From Haemaphysalis longicornis (taxonomy: Eukaryota > Arthropoda > Arachnida > Ixodida > Ixodidae): DNA of 64,000 nucleotides. Under the pieces are notes generated by a model, which did no database searches, had not been told where the DNA came from, and worked only from the letters and a program-made list of their open reading frames with translations. Positions 1 through 10,164 of this stretch are shown in pieces; within the stretch, counting starts at the first letter, position 1; each line of letters begins with the position of its first letter. A program made the position numbers and the translations under genes. The stretch spans positions 39,278,387 through 39,342,386 of the forward strand of contig CM023449.1 of the NCBI GenBank assembly GCA_013339765.2, written 5' to 3'.

Positions 1-2180
1 ACAGCGCCCTCCTGCTGAAGAGATTGATCGAAACAAACGGGGGTTCAGGTCTGCGTTGACCTTGTTATCGTTACCGGGGGCCCCTTCGCTAGCCACGACT
101 CTCCACGTCTTCTGGGAATAGCTGCTGATGAGCGCCGTAGTTCACCGTCTACTGCTGAATTGCGCAGTCGTGGCGTGCGGGTTGCCGCACATGGGTCCCT
201 GGTATGTGTGTTTGCAAATTCATAACCGGGCCCCATGTGTGACTATTCCTCCGCCCATATCTTCTAGAGCCGTCAGCTTAAATTTTTTTATTGCTGGTTC
301 CTGAGCGCGTATTGTCGCAAACGCGTTGTTTGGTGACGTCATTACTCGGTCGAACCTGCTTATCTCTGCTGCCTGCATTGCGCAGCCGTTCGGATCTGGC
401 GCATGAGCCCTGGTTGACGTCCACCTGATAGTCACCGGGGTCTGTCCTTCAAGATCCAAGACGGCGCCTCCCTTCGGCGTGTATCTTTAAGCTAAGGTCT
501 CGGTCGCTCCTGCTTCATCTCACAGTCAATCCCGGCATTCTAGTACCCGGCGTTATTTTGGTCGGTGTCTGTCTGTATCGCTACCGGGTCCTATCCTTCA
601 CAGTCCCAGACGCTGCCTCGCTTCGGTTTTTATTCTACCTACGGTCACCCCAAAGCCAACCCGAACGCTCTCGGATCCGGCGCATGGGATCCCGGTCGAC
701 GTCTGTCTGGTATCGCCACCGGGACCTATTCGCCCTTAACCGAAACGCGGCCTCTACTTCGGCTTCCACTTCATTCTACTCCTTGATCGCAACGACAACC
801 CAAGCGTTCTGGAATCCGGCAAAGGGGATCCCGGTCGGCGTTGGTCTAGTATCGCCACTGGGATCCGTTTGCCAGACCCAGAGCGCTGCATCACACCGGT
901 TTCTATTGCTGTCACTGTTGATCCCTTGACCGCAAGCCCAAGCGTGTTAAAATTCGGTAAATGGGGCTCTGCTCGGTGTCCAGTTTTCCATGCCCATGCT
1001 GTCCATCCACACTGATAGAAACGAACGGGGTCCAGTTCTTCGTTGACCTTGACAGGACGTGGCCTCACTTCTGCTGCTACTTCATTCCAGTCCTTGATCG
1101 CAATGGCTACACAAGCGTGCTCTGATCCCGCAAATGGGATCCCGGTCGACGTTGGTCAGTATCGCCACCGGGACCTACTTGCCAGACCCAAAGCGCTACA
1201 TCACACCGGTTTCTATTGGTGCCACTGCCTGACGCCTTGACCGTGTTTTAAAATTCGCAAAATGGGGATCTGCTCTTCATTTCAGACAGGGTCTCCTCGT
1301 AAGTTTTCCACGCCCATACTGACGACACTGACCGAAACGAACGGGGTTCAGTTCCGCGTTGACCTTCACATGACGTCCCGCGTCAACGGGGAAAAGTTCT
1401 GGCGAATGACGCATTTCACTGATCTACAGAGTTGCGCACTCTTGGCGAACGGGTTGCCTCACATGGGCCCCTGGTATATGTGCTCCGCTAATTCATAACC
1501 GGGAATCATGTGTGGCTATTCGTGCGACGACTTCTTCTCGCGCGTACCTTTAGTTAAGTTCGGGCGAATTTCGCGCAGGAAAATTCGATACCATAATTTC
1601 CCATCGTTTCTACCGTGCATATGCGGAAGACCTGACAAGTTCAAATGTGGCCGCGAAATATGACGTGTGCTTCATAAACTTGCTTATCCAGGTCCTGCTG
1701 GGAATAAAGTTAAAGCTCAGAACATTAAAGCTGCTTGCTTAACCTTCAGAATTCAAAGCGTGACTGGCTCATTGCAGCAGCAGCAGCAGCAGCAGAAATA
1801 TATGCATGAGCTGTCAAAGGTAGGTTTGAAAACACACTACCGGGTCTTATCCTTCACAGTCCCAGACGCTGCCTCGCTTCGGATTTTATTCTACCTACGG
1901 TCACCCCAAAGCCAACCCGAACGCTCTCGGATCCGGCGCCTGGGATCCCGGTCGACGTCTGTCTGGTATCGCCACCGGGACCTATTCGCCCTTAACCGAG
2001 ACGCGGCCTCTGCTTCGGCTTCTGCTTCAATCTACTCCTTAACCGCAGTCACTACCCAAGCGTGCTCGGATCCGGCAAATGGGATCCCGGTCGACGTTGG
2101 TCTAGTATCGCCACCGGGACCTATTTGGCAGACCTTGAGCGCGGCAACACATCGGTTGGCGGCCGGCGGACTAAACGGTG
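1..2180. repeat. Complex satellite block 1 (139-152 bp sub-repeats plus long module)
   Basis: Two kinds of unit alternate. The short unit carries GATCCCGGTCGACGTC and ATCGCCACCGGGACCTATT; it recurs at 687, 828, 1138, 1944 and 2083, with spacing near 140 bp where units are adjacent. The long module carries CATGGGTCCCTGGTAT followed by AAATTCATAACCGGG; it occurs near 190 and 1462. Both recur to the right, near 2964, 3271, 4744, 4894, 5228, 7336, 7693, 7845 and 7984. Copies are diverged and contain unrelated frameshifts, so the open frames across them are not believable genes. A short CAG run sits inside at 1774-1795. I do not recognise the family; it may be a tick-specific complex satellite or a fossil array of a retroelement. 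Confidence 0.75.
1774..1795 (+). repeat. (CAG)n microsatellite
   Basis: About seven CAG units in a satellite copy. The paralogous position near 6058 has only three CAG units, so the run has expanded in one copy of the same repeat. Confidence 0.8.
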
Positions 2181-2439
2181 GACCGACTCGGTCGCGGAAG
2201 GTCGGCGAGCCGTGCAGTAGCGCAGCCATTGTCAGCTCCTCTCGTGCTGACGTCACACGAAAACGCCACAGAAAATGGGCGAGCGTAAAGAGAGGAGGAC
2301 AGCATTTCGAATTGATTTTTCTACTAAATAAATTCGCGTAAACGCGCACAGAGTGGTCGAAACAGGGCCCAGGGACTCCGGACTACAGTTCGCGCTCGTA
2401 ATCCCGCATTGTTTACAAATCACTTCAGTGTCCCTTTAA

Positions 2440-2745
2440 GCATTTTGTGACTCTGCGACACCGCGCGGAATTTTCGTACTGAGTTTCGTCGGTTTTGCTT
2501 CGCGGCCCTCTAACGCTTATGGCGCCACTTGTTGAACCTTACTGTTAGTATTGAATGCGAAACGTGCAAAACATGATGGAAATATTCTTCTACATAATAC
2601 GGAAGCATTTATGCCCCGAGGTGTCCGGTGATGGAGATAACGCGCAGACTGGGTTCGTTTATTATTCGTTTCGAAAAAATCCGTTTCGAATACACGTGAC
2701 TTGGCGGCGTATCTGCTTGCACTGCTATTCGGGAGCGCTGACACG
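2440..2745. repeat. Dispersed repeat, copy A
   Basis: This stretch is diverged but collinear with 28840-29235. Shared landmarks in order are CTAACGCTTATGGCGCCA, TATTGAATGCGAA, AACATGAT, ATATTCTTCTACA, CGGAAGCA and ATCCGTTTCGAA. No coding frame is conserved between the copies. The element interrupts the satellite block. The family is not recognised. Confidence 0.65.
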
Positions 2746-3086
2746 AGCGCTGATTACTAACTGAAAAGTTTATTACACAGTGAAAAAGTAAAAAAAACGA
2801 ATAGCAGCCGCAACTTTTACAATGTGGCGATAAATGTGACGTGGGCGTACCCATGAGTAACGTCCCCGTCGTTACTGGACTGCGAAGTAGCCTTGAGCTA
2901 AGGTGTCGGCAGCTCCTGCCTCATCTCAAAGCCAACCCGAACGTTCTGGGATCCGGCTCATGGGATCCCGGTCGACGTCTGTCTGGTTGTTCTATGCACA
3001 CGCGAGATATACGCCAAGATTGTTACACATGCTGCGATACTTTTTCACTGTGTAACAAACTTCAGTTGATAGTCAGCGCTCGTGTT
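2741..3086. mobile_element. Inverted-repeat-bounded element (MITE-like)
   Basis: The segment 2741-2790 reappears in reverse complement at 3038-3086. Shared core words are ACACGAGCGCTGA, AACTGAA and TTACACAGTGAAAAAGTA. The arms are about 50 bp with a few mismatches and enclose roughly 250 bp. The enclosed DNA includes a piece of the flanking satellite (2846-2990). A target duplication was not identified, so the element class is unknown. Confidence 0.55.
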
Positions 3087-3497
3087 GTCCTCTTCTTTCT
3101 CTCCTGGTTGTAGTATATCGACACAATGACGATATACTACAACTCTCTATTGTCAACGGGGCCCCCTTCGCTTTCCACGGCATTCCACGCCTACTGGGAA
3201 TAACTGCTGATGAATGCCGCAGTGCACTGTCTATACAGGCTCGCGCACTCCTGGCGTACGGGTTGCCGCACATGAGTCCCTGGTATATGCGTTCGCAAAT
3301 CCATAACCGGGTTTCATGTGCAACTATTCGTGCGCCGATTTCTCGGGCCTACCTACGGGTTGAATGTTTTCGAATAAGGGTCCTCTGAGCGCGTAGCGGC
3401 GCTAACTCGTTTGCTGATGCCATGAGACAACGGCGTCTGCTTCTTCAATAATGTAGCCTCTAGGACCCGTAGTTTCGTATACCCGTAGTTATGTATA
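2846..3497. repeat. Complex satellite block 2 (interrupted)
   Basis: The short-unit signature is at about 2964 and the long-module signature at about 3271, with the inverted-repeat arm and a hairpin between them. The right end is cut precisely by the Tigger-like insertion at 3498. Sequence before that cut aligns with 7275-7557. Confidence 0.65.
3107..3143. repeat. Perfect hairpin, 14 bp stem
   Basis: GTTGTAGTATATCG at 3107-3120 is exactly reverse-complemented at 3130-3143, leaving a 9-nt loop. It sits at the junction where the satellite resumes after the inverted-repeat element, which suggests a TIR remnant or a breakpoint scar. Confidence 0.7.
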
Positions 3498-4615
3498 CAG
3501 TTGAACACGGATATATCGAACACGGATATATCGAATTATTGTCTATATCGAACAGTGCAAACATCCCCTTGAAAATCCCATGCAAAAGTATAGGGCTGTT
3601 GTGCGCGTGTATCGAACTCCTGATCACGGGCAAATTCGATATATCGAATTCCGTCGAAGGTGCCCCTGAAAGTTTGCTTCCTCTGATGGGGTGGAGTTGA
3701 TGATAATGTTACTCATCGCAGGAGCTGCCTGGCTTGGTGAGACAGAGGCGGCGTCCGCGGCATTATGTCGCTTCGATGGCCTTCAACAGCTGTTTTCACG
3801 CTACCACGAGGGGCAGCTCCATGATAGCTAGAACGCGGATAGTGGTTGGGGCGAAAGGACATAAAGGAGCGAAAGAAATTGACCGGAGGCACTTTTTTTC
3901 TGTGATTGAGCTGTTTGGTGGCTCGTGCAGGGGGACCGATGCGGCGTTGTATGTTTGTTTTGTCCAAGGCATTCATTTCGGAGAAACGAAGGCGGGAATT
4001 CGTCGGGTGCAGGCTGCTGAAAAGATGTTGGTTGAAAAGGCGTTCGGAATTCCTCGCAGTAGTTTTGAGGGCGATGCACGCATCAACGTTGACGTAAAGG
4101 CGAATGCAGCACAACCCGCCCCGGCTATTCCGGAGCGTGTCGGGTGCAAAGCGACTTCGTTGCACGCCTCCAGGTGGGGGAGGTGATCGGTTCGGAAACC
4201 TGAAGATAACGGCACTCAGTGCCTGACAACGTTCCCAAACGCCTACTGCAGCTGAGGTTACGTCAGCGTTATTCGCCTGTGTTGTGGCACAGTGTACAGC
4301 GTTGAGTTTCTCATTTGTGCGTGTTTGTAATCTTGAAGACAATTTGCGAACTTTACGACGCAGAAGAAAAAACAAGCGAAGCTCAAAGACATTTCAATGA
4401 TAAATAAAGTGCGGTGGTCATCATGCTGCGGTTCGGATTTTCCGTGCTTTGAGGGTCAAAACGGTAAACTACCGTTTTTCACGACTTCTGAAAACTCTTA
4501 GTGATGTGCGGGGTTGTCAGATAATCTTCAGATAGGCGTATTTTATATATCGAATTATCGATATATCGAATTCTTTCGCGATCCCCTTGGAGTTCGATAT
4601 ATCCGTGTTCCACTG
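3498..4615. mobile_element. Tigger/pogo-like DNA transposon, non-autonomous
   Basis: The left end CAGTTGAACACGGATATATC and the reverse complement of the right end, CAGTGGAACACGGATATATC, differ at one base. Both ends are flanked by TA (3496-3497 and 4616-4617), the target duplication of Tc1/mariner/pogo elements. The subterminal word ACGGATATATCGAA is repeated in tandem inside the left end, and TATATCGAA words recur inside the right end. The 1118 bp interior has frames open on both strands (3734-4186 plus, 3713-4375 minus), but neither shows a DDE catalytic signature, so I treat it as a deletion derivative or an element with captured DNA. Flanking satellite resumes on both sides. Confidence 0.8.
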
Positions 4616-5321
4616 TATATGATACTGCTACCGGGACTTCCCCTCCAAGACTCATGACAGCGCATCACTTCAGCGTGTCGCTCCTGTCGGTCGCTCCTGC
4701 TTCATCAAAAAGCCAACAAGAGCCTTCTAGGCTCCGGTGGATGGGATCGCGGTAGGCGTCTGTCTATCTCTACCGGGTCCTATCCACCGCGACCCTAGAC
4801 GCTGCCTCGCTTCGGATTTTATTCCAGCTACGTTCGCAGTCTCTTCTGTTTCGCCGCAAAGCCAACTCGAATGCTCTCTGATCCGGCGCATGGGGTCCCG
4901 GTCGACGTCTGTCTGGTATAGCCACCGGGACCTATTTACCCGTCCCAGAGCGCTCAATCATTAGGGCCACTGCCTGGTCTTTTCTTGATCGCGAGCCCAA
5001 GCGTGCTAGGATACGATAAAAGGGGCTGTTCTCTTCGCTACGCCGAGACCTCTCTTCGGCTTCCAGTTTTTCATGTCTATGCTGATCGAAATGACCGGGG
5101 TTATTCTGCGTTGACCTTGACTTAACGCCCCACGTCATGGGGAAGGGGGGGGGGGGGGGAGGAGGTGGCGAATGTGCAGGTGAACGCCGCATTTTAGTCG
5201 CGGGTTTCAGGCGTACGGGTTTCCGCGCATGGGTCCCTGGTATGTGTTGCGCAAATTCATAACCGGTTTTCATGCGTGTCTATTCGTGCGCCTATTTCTT
5301 CTCGCGCCTACCTTCGGTTAA
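4616..5321. repeat. Complex satellite block 3
   Basis: Short-unit signatures occur near 4744 and 4894 and the long module near 5228. A G-homopolymer (about 5147-5159) interrupts the long module. The block is cut at the TTAA of the next element. Confidence 0.65.
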
Positions 5322-5876
5322 AGGCCAACTGCACTCAAAATTTCGACCTCTTGAAAACCCTATTTCCGTATAGTCTGCTTAAGAAGAAAGCAACATGCGA
5401 AATATGCAGCAGCTGAAATACGCGCGTGGACGCCGCAAGCGGTCAGCAAAAATCGCCGATTTGGAAACCGAAACTGAGGAGAGCGCGGACATTACAGTGA
5501 CGTTGCAGCCGTCCAGCGAGCGGCCGGACGGTCAGCCGTTCGGGAGAAAGTCTGCGCGCAAGCTCTACGCGCGCACGCGGCAGCGGGTGGGTGGAACTCT
5601 GGTGGAGCGTACGCAGCAGAGCTCGACCGGTCCTCTAGTGGCGTGGCTGGCCAGAGGAAAAAGCCTCCGTCAGCTGGAACGTCACAGGCGCGTCATGGCT
5701 GTTTACGACATCCGCCGGCAGGTGCAGCGTGGTCTGCGCCGGAGCTTTTTTAAACGCTTCGGACTGATTAACGAGGCGTTTCACGGGGCTACCACTCGTG
5801 GCCCAGCTGATTTGGGAGTACTTACTACGCATTAAAAATAAATTTCGTCGAGGTGAAATTTGTGTGCAGTTGGCCT
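5322..5876 (+). mobile_element. TTAA-flanked TIR element (piggyBac-type target)
   Basis: The element begins AGGCCAACTGCAC and ends with the exact reverse complement. Similarity of the ends continues inward as an AATTTC..ACCTC core to about 30 bp. TTAA occurs at both borders (5318-5321 and 5877-5880). A paralogous satellite copy has a single TTAA at 1554-1557 with matching flanks (ACCTT before, GTTCGG after), which is an empty site and supports a precise insertion. One open frame fills most of the element. Confidence 0.8.
5395..5835 (+). CDS. Unrecognised basic ORF inside TTAA element
   Basis: A 146-residue ATG frame occupies 80% of a 555 bp TIR element. The product is strongly basic, with Arg/Lys-rich stretches at both ends (an early GRRKRSAK and a later RRQVQRGLRRSFFKR) and an acidic Glu/Thr patch around residues 25-32. 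There are no cysteines, no membrane segment and no piggyBac DDD signature, and it is far too short for a transposase. A polyadenylation-like AATAAA follows the stop within a few bases, just inside the right TIR. It could be captured host sequence, a small accessory protein, or an accidental frame in GC-rich DNA. No function is assigned. Confidence 0.3.
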   Translation: MRNMQQLKYARGRRKRSAKIADLETETEESADITVTLQPSSERPDGQPFGRKSARKLYARTRQRVGGTLVERTQQSSTGPLVAWLARGKSLRQLERHRRVMAVYDIRRQVQRGLRRSFFKRFGLINEAFHGATTRGPADLGVLTTH

Positions 5877-6090
5877 TTAAGTTCGGATGATTTCGGATGT
5901 TTTATCACCGTCTCACTGTCTCTCCCGTGCAGCTGCAGAAGACCTGACACCACGTACCTGTACAGTAGATATTATTTGCGAAATTCATAAAGTTTTTTTA
6001 TCCAGCTCCTGCTAGGAATAGTTGTAGCGGGGAACATTGAGGCTGTTTGGGCTCATTGCAGCAGCAGAAATACAGGGTGATCAAAGTTAA
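5877..6090. repeat. Complex satellite block 4
   Basis: This aligns with 1554-1810: GTTCGG after TTAA, AGAAGACCTGACA (GAAGACCTGACA in the left copy), ATCCAG.TCCTGCT.GGAATA and GGCTCATTGCAGCAGCAG occur in the same order in both. Confidence 0.65.
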
Positions 6091-7274
6091 GTCGACAGGT
6101 TGTTTTAAAAATATGCGCTTAGATTTACGCGAACACCACCTCTACAGTGAGGTTATGCGCCCAGGGGGACACATAAATAGGAGGTAATTAATGATTTGGG
6201 AAACTAAATTACCTAAAATTACCTGGTGGCTACAGTAACCAGGTATATTTGTATTGGAAAGTTTCTCATGTTTCTACGCAGTTTCAACTGGCAGAATTCT
6301 AGCGCATCCGTACTCCGAGATTTCGAACTGCAAATTTTAATTACCGCTCGCATGATTACGCATCCTAACAATTGCACATTAATGGGCGCCGCCATCTCGG
6401 TGTGATGAATATTGGAAAACATGGTTCAGGCAGAGTGTTCTTCGCCGACTTCTACCGTGGTTTTGGTTATGGGTGTGGCTGGGTTTACATTTAGTCGTTT
6501 GATCTGTTCAGGGAAGATGCGTGACTGGGAGTTCATCAAAAACGTGGGGCCCGCAAATTCGCCGTGTTTCGACCTCGAGTTGCCAGGCGCGGTGCGTGCT
6601 TGGAATTGAAATTCCGAACTCATTGCGGTGTTATAATAAACTGAGTTAATTGCTGCCTTTGACAGCGAGCTTGCGAGCGGCGGGAGAATGCGACGATCGA
6701 CACTGCAGAAGTGGTGGCGCAGGCTACATCGCCGCACAATGTCAGACAGTGCCCGATATCGGGATGGGCTATTATTGCACGCTCGTAATAATGGTTTAAT
6801 CTTATTAATGGTTTAAATTTAGTGCCCAGAGGGAGGTCGCTAAACATAGCAACGTTACTGAAATTGCGATTGTCATGATTGAGCACCTTGGGGATTGCAA
6901 TGGAAGAGCTGGTGAGGTGCGACGTCTGTGATCCCGCTCTGCCAAAACTTTTGCCGGGCTCTACATGTGTGTGTAAAGCCGAGTCTGGGTTTTACGAAAA
7001 TAATAATTTCGGCATTCAGATGATAATGAAAATGCCTTACGATTGCTTATTTCGATTCGATAGTTTGTAAAAAGGTGGTGCAGTTCGTTCCTTGTGATAC
7101 TCTGGTAGAAAAGACTTTATTGAAAGGCTGTTCCAGTGCTGTTACGTTCAAAACCGATTAAAAAGTGCACCCCCCCCCCCCCCCCCCACCTTACCCCCGA
7201 GTCAAGGTTCTTCTGCTCCAAAATTGACATTTCGCTGCTCCAAAAACTGCTCCCAAATCTGACTCTGCTGTCTA
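6091..7274. other. No gene seen; low-similarity intergenic DNA
   Basis: Short frames only. A poly-C tract (about 7167-7189) precedes the next satellite block. I see no TIR pair, tRNA-like box or coding motif. Confidence 0.4.
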
Positions 7275-8440
7275 ACCCCAGCGCAGTTCACTGTCTACTG
7301 CAGACTTGCGCACTCCTGGCGTGCGGATTGCCGCACATGAGTCCCTGGTATATGTGTTCGAAAATCCATAACCGGGTTTCATGTGTGACGATTCGTGAGT
7401 CGATTTCTTCTCGCGCCAACGTTCGCGCTTCATGTTTTCGAATTACGTTCCTCTGAGCGCGTAGCGGCACAAATTCGTTTGCTGAAACCATGAGACAACG
7501 GCATCTGCTTTTTCAATCATGTGGCCTCTAGGATTGGGAGCGTAGGCCCTGGTTGACGTGATACTGTCACCGGAACGTCCCTTCCTAGACTCAAGACGGC
7601 ACATCACTTCGGCGTGTATCTTTGAGCTGCGGTGTCGGTCGCTACTGCTTCATCAAATAGCCAGCCCGAGCGTTTTAGGATTCGGCAGATGGGATCTCGG
7701 TCGACGTCTCTTTGTATCGCCACCGGGGATCTATCCACCGTGAACCCAGACGCTGCCTCGCTTCGGCTTTTATTCCAGCTGCGGTCGCAGTCGCTTCTGG
7801 TCCTTCGCAAAGCCAACCCGAACGCTTTAGGATCCAGCGCATGGGATCCCGGTCGACGTCTGTCTGGCATCGCCACCGGGACCTATTCGCCCTTAACGGA
7901 CACGCGGCATCTACTTCGGCTTCCAATTAATTGTACTCCTTGATCGCAATGACAACCCAAGCGCGCTAGAATCCGGCAAATGGGATCCCGGTCGACGTTG
8001 GTCTAGTATCGCCACCGGGACCTATTTGCCCGACCCTAAGCGCAGCATCGCATCGGTTTCTATTGTTGCCGATCGCCAGCACAAGCGTCCTAGGATTCGC
8101 CAAATGAGCCTCCGCTCTTAGCTTCACAGGGAGGCTCCCCTCGGCGTTCCCGTTTTCCATACGCATGCTGTGAAGATTTCATGTCGCCCCAAACCGCACT
8201 CCAGTCGAATCTCTTGAGGCTCAGGTCTGCGTTGACCTTGTTATCCTCACCGGGAGAGCCGTGATGCTGCACCCCTTCGGCGTCTGTTTCTTCTTCCCTA
8301 CGTCGGTCGCGTTAAAAACTGCAGCTTCCTTTGGGCTGCATGCGTTTAATGTTTCGCCTCCAGATCGCTCAGAGATCATTGTCGTTGCACGAGCTTACTG
8401 TAGATGCTGTTTCTATCTTCACCGGTGTCTGTTCTGCGCC
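7275..8440. repeat. Complex satellite block 5
   Basis: The long module is at about 7336 and short units at 7693, 7845 and 7984 (spacing 152 and 139 bp). The part 7275-7690 aligns with 120-560 and with both flanks of the Tigger-like element, thus providing its uninterrupted version near 7557. Similarity fades after about 8440. Confidence 0.7.
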
Positions 8441-8621
8441 AGTAACGAGTGCTCTGTTTCTTCGCAGGATATTCCCCTTTGGAGTGCCGGCTGCAGCGAC
8501 AGATTACAACAGAATGAACCTTCTCAATAAAGGCCTGTTTTGTGGAAATCTTGTGTTTGCTCTAAATTTCTTGGCCTGCTTTTCCCCCAAACTGCCTGTT
8601 TGGTGCGGTAGAGAGGTGGGC

Positions 8622-8692
8622 CAGTAAAAAGCGTAAGGTGCCCGATAGGTGCACGGTAAAAGCGTAGGTGCCCGGTAAATAGCGTAAAGGGT
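8622..8692. repeat. Short tandem repeat, ~28 bp
   Basis: Three imperfect units contain GTAAA(A)AGCGTA(A)GGTGCCC. The last unit is truncated at GTAAATAGCGTAAAGGG. Confidence 0.55.
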
Positions 8693-9407
8693 TACGGGTA
8701 CATTTTTTTCTCTCGCGGAGTGCCGCCACTTTCAGTTCGGGAGCTCTCCTGGCCTCCCGTACGCCGTCGGCTTTCACGCGCGTGTGTGCTTGCTGTTTAT
8801 CTCCTCACCAGGCCAAAAACGCGCTTGCATGGGGAATTACATTAATAACAATGATTGACCCTAGTAGTGGTTCATCTGACAGGGAAACTGAAAAATACGC
8901 GCGCACACACGTCGGAAAGCCGCCGACGTACTGGAGGGCAGGAGAGACCTTGAAGGGGAACCGGGAGCAGACGAGTACCGATGAAGCTTTGCGCGAGGCA
9001 GCGTCATAGAGGTGCTGCAGTTCTTTTCAGGTGCCTCCTTTTAATTTGACACTATATCGACGTACCTATACAATACCACTACATATATTAAGGTATCTTT
9101 GAACGCTTTGTCTCGGTCAATGGTTCTTGTTTGAATCAGTCAGTGCGATGGGATTTTAGGAAAGTTAGTAGGTCAACAGAGATGGTCAATGAGACCATCT
9201 CGTTCTCGGTGACCCCGTACTAGGGAAACACCTAGCCCAACATGGCGGTCAATTGCGGCGTTCACTTGTGACTGCGCACAGGCACCTGTCCGAAAAAAAC
9301 CAACATGGCAAAATGGCGGCGCCAACGTCTCGGAAAAGAAAATGGTTAAAATCGGTAGTTCTTGTAGTCTTGTTTTCCACGGTAGTCTTGTTCTCCACGC
9401 GAGCAAG
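8693..9407. other. No gene seen
   Basis: Only short overlapping frames on both strands. Nothing with a recognisable motif. Confidence 0.35.
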
Positions 9408-9411
9408 TTAA

Positions 9412-10160
9412 GGCCCAACCACATGCAGCGTATTTTCGGCGTCGCGCGAGCGTCAGCGTCGTTCGGCGTCAACGTGCGCGCCCGCAGGAGAGGGCGAGTA
9501 ACCGAATGGGACCGGCGAAATCACGCGCCGGCGTGCGCGCTCGACGCTGCGTCTGTGTGTGTTGCCAGACTTGCTTGCCTAGCTCTGTGCCAACATAAAC
9601 AAGTTGTGCAGAGTTTTTTGTAATTAGGCTTTAAAGTAAACGTTTATTTTTGTTTATAAATGCACTGAAGCGACTTTAACGTTGCTAAACCGCATCCAAC
9701 TGCGTTGTTTAAATGCTGAAGAAAAACTGCCGGCTGCATCAAGCCGACGAAAGCCTTTCGTTCGAGCAACAGTGGCAACAATGTGCCGCCATATTCGCCA
9801 CGGGCGCCACGGCTGCTGCCACTTCGTCCCACAACGCCTGTTTGCGGTGTTTGTTTTTGTTGTCTGTATGTTTAGCCTGCCATAGAGCGGGGCGGGCAGC
9901 GACTGCACTTATTAGTGCCTCAGCGTTGATTTTCGGCATGTCGGCCGCCATTAAAACTGCGAGACGGACTGGCACAACCGGAAACTGGCACCAGCGCCGC
10001 TTCCGGCGCTCGCGCCGAGATCTGCCGAGCGTAGATATCGGCGTCGCCGGAGCGTCAGCCCGCGTCGCCATGCATTTTGGCGCGCGCGCTGACGCTCGTC
10101 GACGCCGAACGACGCTGACGCTGGCGCGACGCCGAAAATACGCTGCATGTGGTTGGGCCT
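9412..10160. mobile_element. TIR element with TTAA at both borders
   Basis: The left end GGCCCAACCACATGCAGCG is matched in reverse complement by the right end, and similarity runs inward for about 60 bp (GTATTTTCGGCGTCGCG, then GCGTCAGCGTCGTTCGGCGTC). TTAA lies at 9408-9411 and 10161-10164, with one extra T at the right border. The TIRs are themselves rich in GCGTC words. Frames are open on both strands in the GC-rich interior (9713-10231 plus, 9739-10227 minus), but neither has a transposase motif. Immediately right of the TTAA the sequence AGGCCAAGTGCAACGAAAAT resembles the end of the 5322-5876 element, hinting at adjacent insertion of a relative. Confidence 0.65.
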
Positions 10161-10164
10161 TTAA

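Noticed and set aside
558..2341. Frames of 100-224 codons with recurring peptides such as RHRDLFALN
   Set aside because: The peptides recur because the DNA repeats; different phases are open in different copies, so there is no conserved coding phase.
3713..4375. 220-codon minus frame and 150-codon plus frame inside the Tigger-like element
   Set aside because: They overlap on opposite strands, have no DDE or other motif and only average codon structure; kept as element interior.
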